From the NCBI RefSeq assembly GCF_036898095.1, contig NC_090729.1, positions 72,773,102-72,837,101 of the forward strand: a DNA stretch of 64,000 nt, given 5' to 3'. This document shows positions 30,924 to 42,479 of this stretch, piece by piece. The translations under genes and the position numbers were made by a program. Source of the stretch: Palaemon carinicauda. Taxonomy: Eukaryota; Arthropoda; Malacostraca; Decapoda; Palaemonidae. Below the pieces are notes generated by a model. That model saw nothing but the letters and a program-made list of their open reading frames with translations. It did no database searches and was not told where the DNA came from. Each line of letters starts with the position of its first letter. Within the stretch, counting starts at the first letter, position 1.

Positions 30924-32654
30924 CTAATTGTTATTTTCCAGCCCTAACTTCTCATGCATACTAGATTCATACTTACTCATTTCCAACCAATTATTCATCC
31001 CATTCTCACGAACATTGATCCTATTCCTTCCACACACACAGGAGGACTCACCAACTTGAACCCTCTGACTACCTAGTTTCCCGAACATCCTGGCTGGCCT
31101 AATCCCTTCTTTACTACAAACCCTAGCTATATGCCCATCTACACCACATTCAGAACATTTAGCACTCTGCTCTCTACACATCCTCGCATAATGCCCATTC
31201 TGACCACAATTGCCACAAATCACATTCGTACGATTACTCCTACATTCACTTGCTATATGCCGAGTCATACCACACCGAAAACACTTAACCTCTTTCTCTT
31301 TCTTGCACTCGGTAATTCTATGCCCTATCTCACCGCATCCAAAACAACCACCTAGAACCCATCTACATTCATTCTTCTTATGTGCCACTTTCCCACACCT
31401 ATAACACTTATCATCACGGACACGACTATTTGACATACCTCGTTGCGCACTCACACTCTTATCCCTATTGCGCAAATTACCCTGCCTAAATCCACCATTT
31501 GCTTGCACAGTTCCTCTGTTACTTGCCCTAACACTCCTATCTATTACCTGATCAGCAATCCTCATTGGCCCTCTTAAAATTGCATCCTTATAACTACCAA
31601 ATTTTATTACACTTTCTTCCATTCCAGTTCTTACACTCACAGATTTACTTTCTTTCATGCACCTATCTAACTCATAATCCTCAACTATCTCTAAAATATC
31701 ATCCCATGTCAGTCTTTCTTTCGTCCACCTCATTTTCTCCTTCCGTTTCAAATTAATAAACTCAGCAACATTCTCAGGTACAGTAGCCAAAAACTTCTTC
31801 ATTAACTCCTTATTCTCATTTATACCTTCATCTCCATACTTCTTCCTTGCTAACGTTTCTAACCTACATACATACATTGATATCGCTTCTCCTGCATTCA
31901 TCCGTGCCTCATCAAAATCATTCTTACGCTTATACCTAACACTCCCTTTCATATGTTTTACCTGTTCAATTATTCTCTTTTTCACACTTTTATAATCAAC
32001 ATCCCCTACACTCATTATCACTCCATACATCGTCAACAAATACCCAGTCAAATATTCTCCTAACTCCCTAGCCCAAACTCTTTTACTATCGCCATACTTA
32101 TCCTGCCAATACCTCTCATACTCCTTGAAAAATTCATATACATCCCTACTACTATGCTCATTAAACCTTTCACACCGAGGTACCTCTCTCATAAACACAG
32201 TCTTACACACATCACGTTCATTCTCACTGCTATCATCACTGCTACCTTCCTTCATGTTTCCTACTTCCTCGCTAGAATATAAGGAATCTAATTCCACACT
32301 CATACTCCTATCCTTGATTATACTCTTCCTAGCCCTTTTCTTACTCACCACTTTCACCCACTCACGATCATCCTTGCTATCATCCTGACACTTTTTCTTC
32401 TCTTTCTTCACATCACTTTTACCTTTCTTCTCATTCTTCCTATCACATTTCTGTTCTTCCTTACTATGCCTAATTCCCTTATCTTCAATCTCACTATCAG
32501 TATTACTATTACTATCAATATCACTTCCTTTCCCATTATCACCTACCTTAACCTTCTCTTCCACTAGCAATCCTTTACCTGTAGCAGAGGCCACTCCTCC
32601 GACTGCACCTTCACCCATTAAAGTTTTCATCATTCCCATTACTTGCCCCATCAT
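30924..32654 (-). CDS. Gag with five CCHC zinc knuckles, copy B
   Basis: At 576 residues this is the longest uninterrupted frame in the window. A charged N-terminal third (about residues 30-150) precedes a capsid-like region (about 155-340) and a Gly/Arg-containing linker. Five C-x2-C-x4-H-x4-C knuckles follow at about residues 410-510, then a tail with QRVQVGESSCVCGRN. The end (GLENNN) results from a one-base difference from copy A near 30930, so the natural C-terminus may be somewhat longer. Copy A and copy B carry different small lesions. No protease or pol follows, so particles would need partners from elsewhere. Five knuckles is unusually many for a Ty3/gypsy or BEL gag, which mostly have one to three. 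Confidence 0.85.
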   Translation of the reverse strand: MMGQVMGMMKTLMGEGAVGGVASATGKGLLVEEKVKVGDNGKGSDIDSNSNTDSEIEDKGIRHSKEEQKCDRKNEKKGKSDVKKEKKKCQDDSKDDREWVKVVSKKRARKSIIKDRSMSVELDSLYSSEEVGNMKEGSSDDSSENERDVCKTVFMREVPRCERFNEHSSRDVYEFFKEYERYWQDKYGDSKRVWARELGEYLTGYLLTMYGVIMSVGDVDYKSVKKRIIEQVKHMKGSVRYKRKNDFDEARMNAGEAISMYVCRLETLARKKYGDEGINENKELMKKFLATVPENVAEFINLKRKEKMRWTKERLTWDDILEIVEDYELDRCMKESKSVSVRTGMEESVIKFGSYKDAILRGPMRIADQVIDRSVRASNRGTVQANGGFRQGNLRNRDKSVSAQRGMSNSRVRDDKCYRCGKVAHKKNECRWVLGGCFGCGEIGHRITECKKEKEVKCFRCGMTRHIASECRSNRTNVICGNCGQNGHYARMCREQSAKCSECGVDGHIARVCSKEGIRPARMFGKLGSQRVQVGESSCVCGRNRINVRENGMNNWLEMSKYESSMHEKLGLENNN

Positions 32655-32947
32655 AGCTTACATTCATTTCTCCATTCGTTCTTCATTCTCTCGCATCCTC
32701 ATCTCAACACCCTCTTCCACTCTCTCTACAGTTCCCTGAATTTCCCTCAGTTTCCTATGCATCTCCTCATTCTCACACCTTAACCACTTATTCTCTTGCA
32801 ACAACTTCTCCTCACGCTCCTTACTCAGCCGCTATTCCTCCTTCAAAACCCTTAACTGTTCTTCCATTTTTCATCAACCTGTTCTATCTAATTCCTAATC
32901 CTATCAGTCCTTCGTCCAAGAGTCCAGCTTCCTATCCGACCTCAGCA

Positions 32948-32965
32948 GTCCCTGTTCGGGCACCA
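32948..32965 (-). promoter_or_regulatory. Primer binding site, tRNA-Lys-like, copy B
   Basis: The same TGGTGCCCGAACAGGGAC as in copy A, five bases inside LTR4. Confidence 0.7.
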
Positions 32966-32970
32966 AATAA

Positions 32971-33795
32971 TGTGGCGGGATGTTGCAATAACAACCCACA
33001 CATCCTGAATCACACCTACTGACAAACGTCTCCTCTAAACAAACTTTCCCCTTACGTTATCTAAAACCAGACTCTTAGACAAAAGGACAAAAGGACAAAA
33101 TAAACAAAACATAACCTAAATAATGTATTTCTTACAAACTATAATAAATCAAACCAAAACCATCCACAATCAAAATACTTAAAACTAATCATAAACAATA
33201 TTAAATATACAAAAAAAACGTAACACCATTCAAATAAAAAAACCCTAACAAACTTAAAATTACCCGCACACCAACACCAAATATATATATTATCTTTTAT
33301 CGGACACCAACACTGCCCTCAACACAAAGCCGACTGTCTTTTACAGCAAACTATCACTACCACAGCTTTGTGGTCAACTGATTAAACTGTGTGGCAATTT
33401 GCCACGACTGCCTCGCTGATTGGGTTGTTAGTGATCATCATCATCATCATCATCAATCCAAATACTCAGGCCAGGTCATCAACAGTTGTACAGTCAAATG
33501 AGCAGTCCAAACAAAATCGTAATACAGGCCAGGTCATCAACAATACATCCACTTTCTAAAAACTTTAGTCTCTCCAAAGGAGGAACCACGGCTCAGAAAA
33601 TATATCAACACTTCCACGCTGGTAAAAGAATAAATATAATCCAGCAATCAAATAACAAAACTGCTTCAAGTCGCAGTCAATCAAAAAAAGCATTCACTCA
33701 GAAACATTTACCATTCTCCTAACCTAGCTAAAAGTAAACAAACACCCTCATTCATACCAACAGTCTTTCTCACAACAAACAATCGATACACTAAC

Positions 33796-33866
<71 letters not shown>

Positions 33867-33915
33867 TTGGCAAACAAAAAATAAATGAAAATAAAACAAA
33901 AATTAATCCTCCACA
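32971..33915 (-). repeat. LTR4 (5' LTR of copy B)
   Basis: The 945-base LTR has TG...CA ends, is very close to LTR2 and is followed by the GAAT candidate duplication and the same DIRS#2 flank. Confidence 0.85.
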
Positions 33916-34007
33916 GAATTACATAGGATAGGATATATAAAATTTTTAAGAAGATATGATATTTTAATAATGTACTGGTACTCATTTACATTTCTTATTT
34001 TTACAGG

Positions 34008-34784
34008 TCGCTGATGGCATGGAGTGTCCTAGGGTCACCTGTACCAGACGGGTCAAGTTACCCTGTGGCCACAAGTCAAGTCCTGCCAGAAACATGGAAG
34101 TTGCCATGTTCCCAAAGAATCCACTACAATCTGAGACCCTACTGACTGCAAGGTTTGCATGGATCTCCTTCAAACCGGCTTCCATGCCACTGACGTCTCC
34201 TTGGATGTCCGAGATCCAAGTCAGAAGATGCTCTGACACTGGGTAAGAGGCTTCCAGAAGAGCTCTCAACATGGTGCCCGTTATCTTCCTTCTCTGGAAC
34301 TGAAGGACCTGCTCTTCCCCAAAGGCTGAGGTGTCCTCCATTTTTGGTCACTAGTTACCGACGGTCCAACTCCCGCCGGTACCAGCAGATGATGAAGTCC
34401 GAGACGTTTTGCAAATCATGAGCCTGGACACAGATGACATGTCTACTACTTCTGTTTCATCAGAGAAGGAGAGGATCATGCTGACCACGGAAGCCTCGGA
34501 AGAATCATTGGATATACATCAGGTGAGTGCAGCTCCCAATGCCTCGTTACTTTCTACCCAAGCCCCTGCTTACACATCCACTCCTGTTCCGTAATTGGAC
34601 AAACCTTTGCTACCCAGTAATTTAGAACTAATGGTGTCCATGAATGCTTCATGGAAAACTAAACCGCCAAATATGAACATTCTCAAGCAGCTCTAACAGC
34701 AAGCATAGAAGCTTTACAACAGGCACCTGCTTCTAAGGCTACCCCAGCTTCGAGCCTACCAGAATGCACAGTTGGGAACCCTTG
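34008..34784 (+). pseudogene. DIRS#2 gag exon, N-terminal part
   Basis: After TTTTTACAG the frame reads ECPRVTCTRRVKLPCGHKSS, aligning with the Cys/His cluster at the start of DIRS#1 gag (C-x4-C, CGH). Downstream the reading frame is lost repeatedly, with pieces of the acidic middle region recognisable at 34409-34594. The exon is interrupted at about 34785 by a SINE-like insertion within the codons that read NPWRYAE in DIRS#1. Confidence 0.65.
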
Positions 34785-34785
34785 G

Positions 34786-34824
<39 letters not shown>

Positions 34825-35390
34825 TTGCTAAGCCACAATACTAGTTAGATAAGCAGGATGCTATAAGCCCAGGAGCTCCAACAGGGAAAATAGCTCAGTG
34901 AGGAAAGGAAACAAAGAAAAATAAACTAATTGAATTAGATTAAAATACATATCTCATATATAAACTATAAAAACTTTAACAAAAAAGATGAAGAGAAATA
35001 AGATGGAATAGTGTGCCCGAGTGTACCCTCAAGCAAAAGAAATCTAAGCCAAGACAGTGGAAGACCATGATGCAGAGGCTATGACACTACCAAAGATTAG
35101 AGAACAATGGTTTGATTTTGGAGTGTCCTTCTGCTAGAAGAGCTGCTTACCATAGCTAAAGAGTCTCTTCTACCCTTACACAGAGGAAAGTGGCCACTGA
35201 ACAATTACAGTGCAGTAAGAAGAAATTGTTTGGCAATCTCAGTGTTGTCAGGTGGATAAGGACAGAGGAGAATATGTAAAGAATGGGCCAGAATATCCGG
35301 TGTGGGTGTGTAGGTAAAGGGAAAATGAACCGTAACCAGAGAGAAGGATCCAATGTACTACTGTCTAACCATTCAAAAGACCCCTATGCT
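34785..35390 (+). repeat. SINE-like dispersed repeat, copy 1, with (ATT)n head
   Basis: The copy begins with an (ATT)n run, then AGCAGGATGCTATAAGCCCA, GTGCCCGAGTGTACCCTCAA, AGAGCTGCTTACCATAGCTA, CTCAGTGTTGTCAGGTG and GAGAAGGATCCAATGTA. The same order occurs at 55590-57870 and, in reverse and truncated, at 59395-59616. It has no coding capacity. It splits DIRS#2 gag, so it is younger than DIRS#2. Confidence 0.8.
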
Positions 35391-35546
35391 GAGAATATGG
35401 CATTAACCGAAGGGTCCCTTCATATTGGAGATGGTTTGGGTTCCAAGCCAGTTTCGGACTTGGAATTCTTTTCATCGTTCGATAGCTATCCTTACTGTTA
35501 CGTAAGGCTTAACTCGGAAGTGTCCATTAGGGATGATAAATCCCTA
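35391..35546 (+). pseudogene. DIRS#2 gag, middle fragment
   Basis: This reads DPYAENMALTEG and SYPYCYVRLNSE, matching YAEHMPMTTG and SYPDCYVRLRKE of DIRS#1 gag. It is cut off by the DNA transposon at 35547. Confidence 0.7.
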
Positions 35547-35807
35547 AAGGTGCGTCCACACGGTCGAATAGGGTCTGTCGGACAAACACTTACCATATCT
35601 AAATTGAAAGAGAATGACGTCATAAGCGTTGAAATGAGGAAGTTGATATGGTAACAGACAAAGATTGGAAATGTACTAAGCTGATGTCTGCTGGCATCTT
35701 TGTTATCTATGTCAGTATTATAATCTGTACTCGAGAATCAAGTAGTGGTTATTAGCTTCAAGTACGGAACATTATAACCATGGTACACCATAAAAAAAAA
35801 AAAAAAC

Positions 35808-36232
35808 TTCGGAACAGAGGCCTCCAGGTGATGATATACATGGACGACTGGTTAGTCTGGGCTGCAACAAAGTTGGAATGTCTTCAACCAGCCCAAGTGG
35901 TCATGATCTTCCTACAATCTCTGGGCTTCCAAATCAACCTCGAGAAGTCCAGGCTATCTCCAGCTCGGAAATTCCAGTGGCTAGGACTTCACTGGGACCT
36001 ACAGTCACCCACCCTCTCCCTACCACACAGCAAGAGAAAGGAAATCGCAAACTCGGTCAGGTACCTACTTTGTTCAAAAGTACTCATCACATGACAACAA
36101 GAAGGGGTCTTGGGGTCGTTACAATTCGCTGCTGTGACAGACCTAATCCTGAAAGCAAGGCTCAAAGATGCCAACAGAGTCTGGAGAAGAAAGGCATCCA
36201 ATGCTCGGAGAGATCTTCGCCACAAAACCTTT
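35808..36232 (+). repeat. Captured DIRS RT fragment (copy of 38918-39340)
   Basis: About 425 bases, including the YMDDW codons, repeat the RT region of DIRS#2 at roughly 97% identity by eye, including the same TGA in CACATGACAACAAG. It is preceded by a run of about 15 A and lies within the DNA transposon in the same orientation as DIRS#2. Confidence 0.85.
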
Positions 36233-36672
36233 AGAGAACAATGGAATGGTGCATGGAAGACTAGTTGCAAAGACTGAGTGAAAAGAGAAGCCATTCATCC
36301 ATTTTAAAGGAAGCTCAAATTGATTATGAATCATACTTTAAAAACTATATACTGATTGGCCCAAACGCTTTATACATTTTAACGGAGAACTTAAAACCTT
36401 TTATAACTAAGCAGGACGCATGTAGGGGAGGAAGCATTTTACCAAAAGCACGTCTGAAGGCATTACAGAATCACATGTGCCTGACTTAAAACAATAACCT
36501 ATCAGTGAACTGAGGATGTTATTGTTATTAATGTCCAATGTATAGCCTATATTATTCCAAGAAATAACTAATGTTTGAGACTGGTCATATTTTGGATTAT
36601 GTGTTGTTAACCAAATCCAAATTGTTTCAGTGATAAAGATATAATGTTCAAAATTTGTTTCGCCTGTTCTCG

Positions 36673-36675
<3 letters not shown>

Positions 36676-36750
<75 letters not shown>
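36676..36750. repeat. (GA)n microsatellite
   Basis: About 75 bases of pure GA within the MADF transposon. Confidence 0.95.
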
Positions 36751-36753
<3 letters not shown>

Positions 36754-36833
36754 ATGTATTTTCCTCACGATCGTACACTTCTTCAAGCAAATGAGAGACT
36801 TTGGTGTCCATAATTGAAACAGATTCTGTTAAA

Positions 36834-37106
36834 CTATATATCGAAATGCCATAATTTTGTTGTGTAAATGCCATCTGTACCAACCTCCGACTTCTTTTTT
36901 TTCTCCAATTTGCGTAGCTCTTTCTTGTGATGACCCATTATGAATTCCATATTCATTTCGACTTCTAAACAAGTTACAGACATTCCACTTCTCAGAAGTT
37001 CCCACGTTATTTTACTTATTGCTGCTACACATTTATTTATGTCTTTGTAAACATTTGCTTTGATGGGGTATAAGCATGGGTTCTGCCAGTACTGTTCGAT
37101 TAGCAA
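36834..37106 (-). CDS. MADF (Myb/SANT-like) DNA-binding protein fragment of transposon
   Basis: The 90-residue frame reads LIEQYWQNPCLYPIKANVY, then KELRKLEKKKKSEVGTDGIY and TKLWHFD. This is the pattern of MADF domains: an aromatic/Pro-Leu-Trp-like first helix, a basic third helix and a closing W-F-D. PIF/Harbinger transposons carry such a protein beside their transposase to bind the transposon ends. The middle part looks altered, and no downstream exon is evident, so it is probably a remnant. Confidence 0.65.
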   Translation of the reverse strand: MLIEQYWQNPCLYPIKANVYKDINKCVAAISKITWELLRSGMSVTCLEVEMNMEFIMGHHKKELRKLEKKKKSEVGTDGIYTTKLWHFDI

Positions 37107-37408
37107 ATGAGCGTCTCTTCTATCTCAAAGTCAGCTTTCCTCCATAACTGGATTACAACTAGTCATGTTTACAGGGAAGGTGATACCTAATCTTCTAAAA
37201 GTTAAAGTTAATACGGTAAGCAAGTAGAACTCCGTCCATCGTGCCACTCCGCCCCCGAAGAGTGTCCGAAGCTCGGACTCTACGAACACAGGCACTGTCC
37301 GACACGCCATTTGGTGCTTGTTATTGATATCATTAACTCTTCTTTCACAATGTTAACTGGTAACAATTGGTGTTTGACAGACACTGTTTGACCGTGTGGA
37401 CGAACCTT

Positions 37409-38345
37409 CAGGAAACTATTATTCTGGATCATAGCAAGACTCAATCCCTTTTGGTTAGGAGTTAAAGATGGCTGAATTCACTAATACCCAACTTTCTGCC
37501 TTTGGCAGGAAACAGGCCAACAAAGATACTGTCTTCCCCTTTGCCTCTAAAAGCTTAGAGGCCGTATTGAAAGCAGTAAGGGAAAACAGACACTTTCCAG
37601 TGCTAGAGGAATGTAAACCTTTCTCTCTAGCCCTTCCTTACAATTCGAACAATTGGGAAGACGTCCAACATACATTCACAGTTGGAAAACTAGATAAAGA
37701 TGTTGGAGGCAAACAGTTTAATGAGAAACTGCCTAGGATTCCCGAATCCCTATTGAAGGGAAAACTGAAAGCTAAAGAGAGACTTTCTGCCACTTTATCC
37801 TTACAATCGTATCTACAGATGCATATTGGAAACTATTACAAATCTGATCTCTTCCCTGTCTTGGGTAAAACTCACCTAATCATGTTTCATAGGGATCTAT
37901 ATGCTTTTGTCATAGCCAGAAGAGCATGTAGAGAACACATCCTAGCCGCTGCTACGATCAGACATAAACCCAGAAAACTGATCGACTTCAACATCTGGGG
38001 GAAGGATCTCTTCCCTGAGAAGCTGGATAAAGAAATCATGGACAAAGTGGCTCAGGAGTTAAAAGCCTTATTGACAAGTGGGGTATTTCCTCTAAACGAA
38101 AATTTACTTCCAGTGAAGGACTTCAACCTAAGAGTAAGAAGCCCAGAAGTCTCTTCAAAGGAAGGAAACCCTTTCCTATCCCAACAGCCACAGTTGCCTC
38201 CATTCCTCAGACTGTGTACATTGTCCCCGAGCAGTACGTTTCATAGTCTCCAGTCTTCAACCTGGTGTACGAGAGAGCTACAACCACGTTTCACCCTGCT
38301 AAACCTCATAGAAAGGGCTCTGGAAACAGGGGAAGTCTGGAAGAG
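37409..38345 (+). pseudogene. DIRS#2 gag, C-terminal part
   Basis: The longest intact piece (37468-38358) aligns with DIRS#1 gag throughout: EECKPFSLALPYNSNNWEDV, FTVGKLDKDVGGKQF, KERLSATLSLQ and FNIWGKDLFPEKL. A frame change near the end leads to a degenerate Arg/Gly tail. It provides the reference that reveals the single-base slip in DIRS#1 gag near 24640. Confidence 0.75.
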
Positions 38346-38379
38346 GCAGTCGAACTAGAGGCCGAGGACGTAGAGACTA

Positions 38380-40156
38380 GACGTCTAAAGTTGCAGGTCC
38401 TTCGCAACAGCAATGAGGAGCTTCAGGTAGGGGGACGACTTCACCTGTTCAGGGATCAATGGGAGTTCGATCCCTGGGCTCACAGCATAATCTCAAAAGG
38501 GCTAGGCTGGAAATGGAAACAGAAACAACTCCAGTTCAAGAGGTTGTTTCAACTCACAACACCCTTTTTCGAGGGTTACGTTCAGGACCTTCTCCAGAAG
38601 TGAGTCATCCATTGCACAAAATCCATGAACTTTCAAGTGCGGCTATTCTCCGTACCCAAGAATGATTTGAACACTCTTCGAACTATTCTGGACTTGTTCC
38701 CACAAAACAAGTTTATTCTGAACGACAAGTTCCAGACGCTGACTATCTAGCAAATATGGACCCTACTACCCCAAGGGGGCTACACCGTCTCCATAGATCT
38801 TACAGACGCCTATTGGCATCTTCCGATAGGTCGGCACTTGTCCCCCTACCTTTGTTTCAGACTGGCAAGAAAGGCATGCGTATTTTCATGAAATTAGTCG
38901 AGGCTATTTTCCAACAACTTCGGAACAGAGGCCACCAGGTGATGATATACATGGACGACTGGTTAGTCTGGGCTGCAACAAAGTTGGAATGTCTTCAACC
39001 AGCCCAAGAGGTCATGATCTTCCTACAATCTCGGGGCTTCCAAATCAACCTCAAGAAGTCCAGACTATCTCCGGCTCGGAAATTCCAGTGGCTAGGATTT
39101 CACTGGGACCTACAGTCACCCACCCTCTCCCTACAACACGGCAAGAGAAAGGAAATCGCAAACTCGGTCAGGTGCCTACTTTGTTCAAAAGTACTCATCA
39201 CATGACAACAAGAAGGGGTCTTGGGGTCGTTACAATTCTCTGCCGTGACAGACCCAATCCTGAAAGCAAGGCTCAAAGATGCCAACAGAGTCTGGAGAAG
39301 AAAGGCATCCAATGCTCGGAGAGATCTTCGCCACAAAACCACGGCCTTACTACGGAAGCAGCTCAAGCCATGGTCCACTGCCAAGACTCTATCAAATGAC
39401 GTCCCTCTTCAGTACCCTCCTCCTTCCGAGACTATTCACACTGACGTCTCGGAACAAAGTTGGGGAGGACACTCCTCTTCCAAGAAAGTGCAGGGTCAGT
39501 GGTCGATCACATTTCAGAAGTTTCACATCATTATTCTGGAGGCTATGGCAGTGTTTCTGACTCTGAAGAGACTATGCCCAAAGACGAAATCATACATCAA
39601 ATTGGTCATCAACAACAACACAATAGTGCACTGTGTCAACAGAAAGGGCTCCAGATCTCCTCAGATCAAACATGTACTCCTAGCTATTGTCTCTTTAGCA
39701 AAAATGAGGAAATGGCATCTTTCAGCAGTTCACCTTGAAGAGGTTTGCAATGTGACGTCGGACGCTCGGTTGAGATCCAAGCCTCAGGAAACAGAATGGT
39801 CTCTGGACGTAAAATCCTTCTGTTTCATTCTGGAGCAAGTCCCGGAACTGCAAATCGATCTCTTTGCGACGAGCTTCAACAAAAAACTTCCCCGATATGT
39901 AGCACCAAACTTGGACCCGGAAGCGACAGGAATGGATGAGATGTCTCTGGATTGGAACCAGTGGTCTCACATCTACCTATTTCCTCCATTCAACCTCCTA
40001 CTGAAAGTACTGAACAAATTGCAGACTTTCAAGGGAACAGCAGCTCTGGTGACTCCCAAGTGGCCCAAGAGTAATTGGTACCCTCTTGTTCTGGAACTCA
40101 AACCCCTCCAGATCCCTCTACCCTCTCCAGTACTGTCCCAGGTTGTTCTTGAATAA
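38380..40156 (+). pseudogene. DIRS#2 RT, RNase H and methyltransferase-like region, broken
   Basis: RT pieces appear at 38399-39205 with several frameshifts; YMDDW lies at about 38949-38963. The piece at 39221-40156 is open and holds RNase H (TIHTDVSEQSWGGH, IILEAMAVFLTLK) followed by the methyltransferase-like part (DLFATSFNKKLPRYVAP, LFPPFNLLLKVLNKL, PKWPKSNWYPL). It parallels DIRS#1 closely but has lost the continuous RT. Confidence 0.8.
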
Positions 40157-41130
40157 TGAAAACCCTTCACCTAATGATTTTCTTGCCTTTGTGGCTCAAA
40201 GAAAATTCGGAGTTGCGAGGGAAAAAATTGACTTCATAGAATTATACAAGTACAACACCACAAAACGACAATATTTGTCTTTCTGGAAAAAATGGGTTGC
40301 GTTTGTAAAAAGTCATTAGCCCTCTTCTATTTCTATGGACTTCTGTATTTCTTGCTTTATTTCACTACACGATCAAGGTCTAGCCTCTAAAACTATTGTC
40401 TCATGTAAGTCAGCACTAACTAGACCGATCGCGTATGCTTTTGATATTGAACTCAATAACGAGCTATTCAATAAGTTCCCGAAGGTTTGCTAAATTGAAA
40501 CCTAATGCTCCTCCCAAAGCTAATAAATGGTCGTTGCAAGACTTTGCCTCTTCGATAGATAACACCTCTGCCTCTCTGAGGGATCTTACTCAAAAGGATT
40601 TCATTCTGTTTGCTAAGGCTTCTGGTGCTAGGCAATGAGATTGTGGCCCTTTCAAGGGATGATGGCCACATTGAATTCTCGGATATGGGAGAGGTAAACC
40701 TTTATCCAGATCCTGCATTCATGTTGAAAAACGAACTTCCCACGAAACGCTAGGGCCCATTGAAAATTGTTCCACTACAGGAAGACCCTTCTCTGTGCCC
40801 CGTGGAAAGCCTTAAAGCCTGCCTATCCAAGAGTCGGGCGTTTAAGGGCAGTTAGCTTTTTAAAGGGGAGTCAACAGGATCTAACCTTTCTCTGAAACAG
40901 CTAAGGTCCAAACTCCCCTACTTCATTAGAAGGGCTGACCCAGAAAGTATTCCCGTGGGTCAAGACTGTAGAAAAGTTGCCTCTTCCTTAAATTTTTTCC
41001 AATCTATGTCCTTTTCTGGCATACAGGCTTAGACAGGATGGAAATCTACAAGTGTTCTTCAAACATTACCTACGTCAGTTGGAAGAAATTAAACACTTCT
41101 TGGTGGCTGCTGGTAGTGTAATTAAACCAG
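40157..41130 (+). pseudogene. DIRS#2 tyrosine recombinase, broken
   Basis: The N-terminal part reads PNDFLAFVAQRKFGV and KRQYLSFWKKWVAFVK before a stop at 40317-40319. Later pieces contain ASGAR at about 40620, VGQDCRKVASSLNFF at about 40960 (Gln-Asp where DIRS#1 has His-Asp) and FFKHYLRQ at about 41053 with the catalytic Tyr. At least three frame breaks separate them. Confidence 0.75.
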
Positions 41131-41341
41131 CTTCTTTAGTGTTGTGCACGCACTCGTTTGGACTACAGTATATAACTGGGACTTCTCAGTCTACATTGTG
41201 CAAGGGGATTATGATCTTTGGTTCCATATGCTCTTTCAATGTTGTAACGAGTTACAGGTGATATTTTCTTATGTCACGAGTATTACTGTTTTACTAATGG
41301 TTTCATAATTTGGGGATGAAAACTCAGGTTTTCTGTATATA

Positions 41342-41343
<2 letters not shown>

Positions 41344-41427
<84 letters not shown>
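41344..41427. repeat. (TA)n microsatellite in DIRS#2 3' region
   Basis: Pure TA tract between the recombinase remnant and the ICR, at the same relative place as in DIRS#1. Confidence 0.95.
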
Positions 41428-41429
<2 letters not shown>

Positions 41430-41785
41430 ATATCTTGTGTTATTATTACTACCTGTATGTACTTTTGGAAACATTAAAAGATGACTATTCCTTTTTGTGT
41501 TTCCTTTCTTTGGACCTGCTGTCTATATGAAATAAATATAGCGTATCAAAATTTCTTTAATCCTCCTTTCATTAACTTCGGTCTTTTCATCTACTGTAGA
41601 CAAAGTTCTTCATAGTGAGTGGGACTGTGCTATTGATTTACTTTGTTTCTACCTTTGTACAAACTTCTTGATTACTCTCATCGTTTGGTACTATAGTACC
41701 AATGCTGTAGGAAGTATGTTTATATCTATGGAGTTACAGGGTTAAAACTCTTATGGCCACAACTGAGAATGATAATTCTCTGGGA

Positions 41786-41880
41786 CAGTTCATCAGGACG
41801 ACATGGCTTGAGCCCAAAAAGTGGATGTTGACAGAGGAAAAATCTATTTTTGGGTGAGATAGCCATATTGTCCTGATGGC
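41786..41880 (+). repeat. Internal complementary region of DIRS#2
   Basis: CAGTTCATCAGGACGACATG then GGCTTGAGCCCAAAAA, followed by AAATCTATTTTTGGGTGAGA. This is the complement of the joined DIRS#2 termini, diverged from DIRS#1 in the centre. Confidence 0.85.
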
Positions 41881-42293
41881 CAGCCCATTACCTTCTATCC
41901 CCTCCCATTTCTCAGTGTAGGAACTCACGTCATGCAATGGCTGCTCCTGGAATGGTTTAACAGGAAGCGTGTTAGTTGTAGCACATCTTTGAGATCGCGA
42001 GTTGTAACGACTCTCCCGCCGATGTATCCTACCCTATCCCTTATCCTTCAAGACAAGGTTAACTTTATTCGGGGAAGGATAACAATGGCTTGTTATTAAC
42101 ACATCCCTGACTTATACACGATATCTCTCGGGATATTCGCTCTGGAGGTAAATAATTCCGTGATACCTCTAAGGTAAATTTCTCTGGCATATCACTTGCA
42201 GAAATATCCCAAGTCGAAGGTGCTAATGAGGAACTTCCATCAAGACAACAAGGCTATCTCACCCAAAAATAGATTTTTCCTTTGATAAATTCG

Positions 42294-42295
<2 letters not shown>
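41881..42295 (+). repeat. Right inverted terminal repeat of DIRS#2
   Basis: Inverse of 13542-13850; it ends CACCCAAAAATAGATTTTTC and then runs into (TA)n. Confidence 0.8.
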
Positions 42296-42476
<181 letters not shown>

Positions 42477-42479
42477 TAT

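Larger units (their letters stand above)
30373..32970 (-). mobile_element. Gag-only LTR retrotransposon, copy B internal region
   Basis: Near-identical to the internal region of copy A. It is bounded by LTR3 (20763-21085 plus 29749-30372) and LTR4 (32971-33915). The polypurine tract (complement of CCTCCCCCC) is at about 30376-30386 and the PBS at 32948-32965. Confidence 0.85.
35547..37408 (-). mobile_element. MADF-encoding DNA transposon (PIF/Harbinger-like) inside DIRS#2 gag
   Basis: Terminal inverted repeats begin AAGGTGCGTCCACACGGTC and end with a near complement (GACCGTGTGGACGAACCTT), with weaker similarity further in (GTCTGTCGGACAAACAC versus GTGTTTGACAGACAC). DIRS#2 gag homology stops at its left edge and resumes right after its right edge. 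It encodes a MADF-type protein on the minus strand but no recognisable DDE transposase. No clean target duplication is visible. Confidence 0.65.
13542..42295 (+). mobile_element. DIRS-type retrotransposon DIRS#2, degenerate, with nested insertions
   Basis: The element starts TTTGGGCTCGAGCCATGTCG in a (TA)n tract and ends near 42295 in the other half of that tract. Its first ~310 bases reappear inverted at 41955-42250. An internal complementary region at 41786-41880 is the reverse complement of the two joined termini. Gag, RT, RNase H, methyltransferase-like and tyrosine recombinase remnants lie at 34010-41130. Removing the gag-only LTR element block (15995-33915) leaves about 10.8 kb, and removing the SINE-like and MADF insertions brings it close to the 8.7 kb of DIRS#1. 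Confidence 0.8.
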
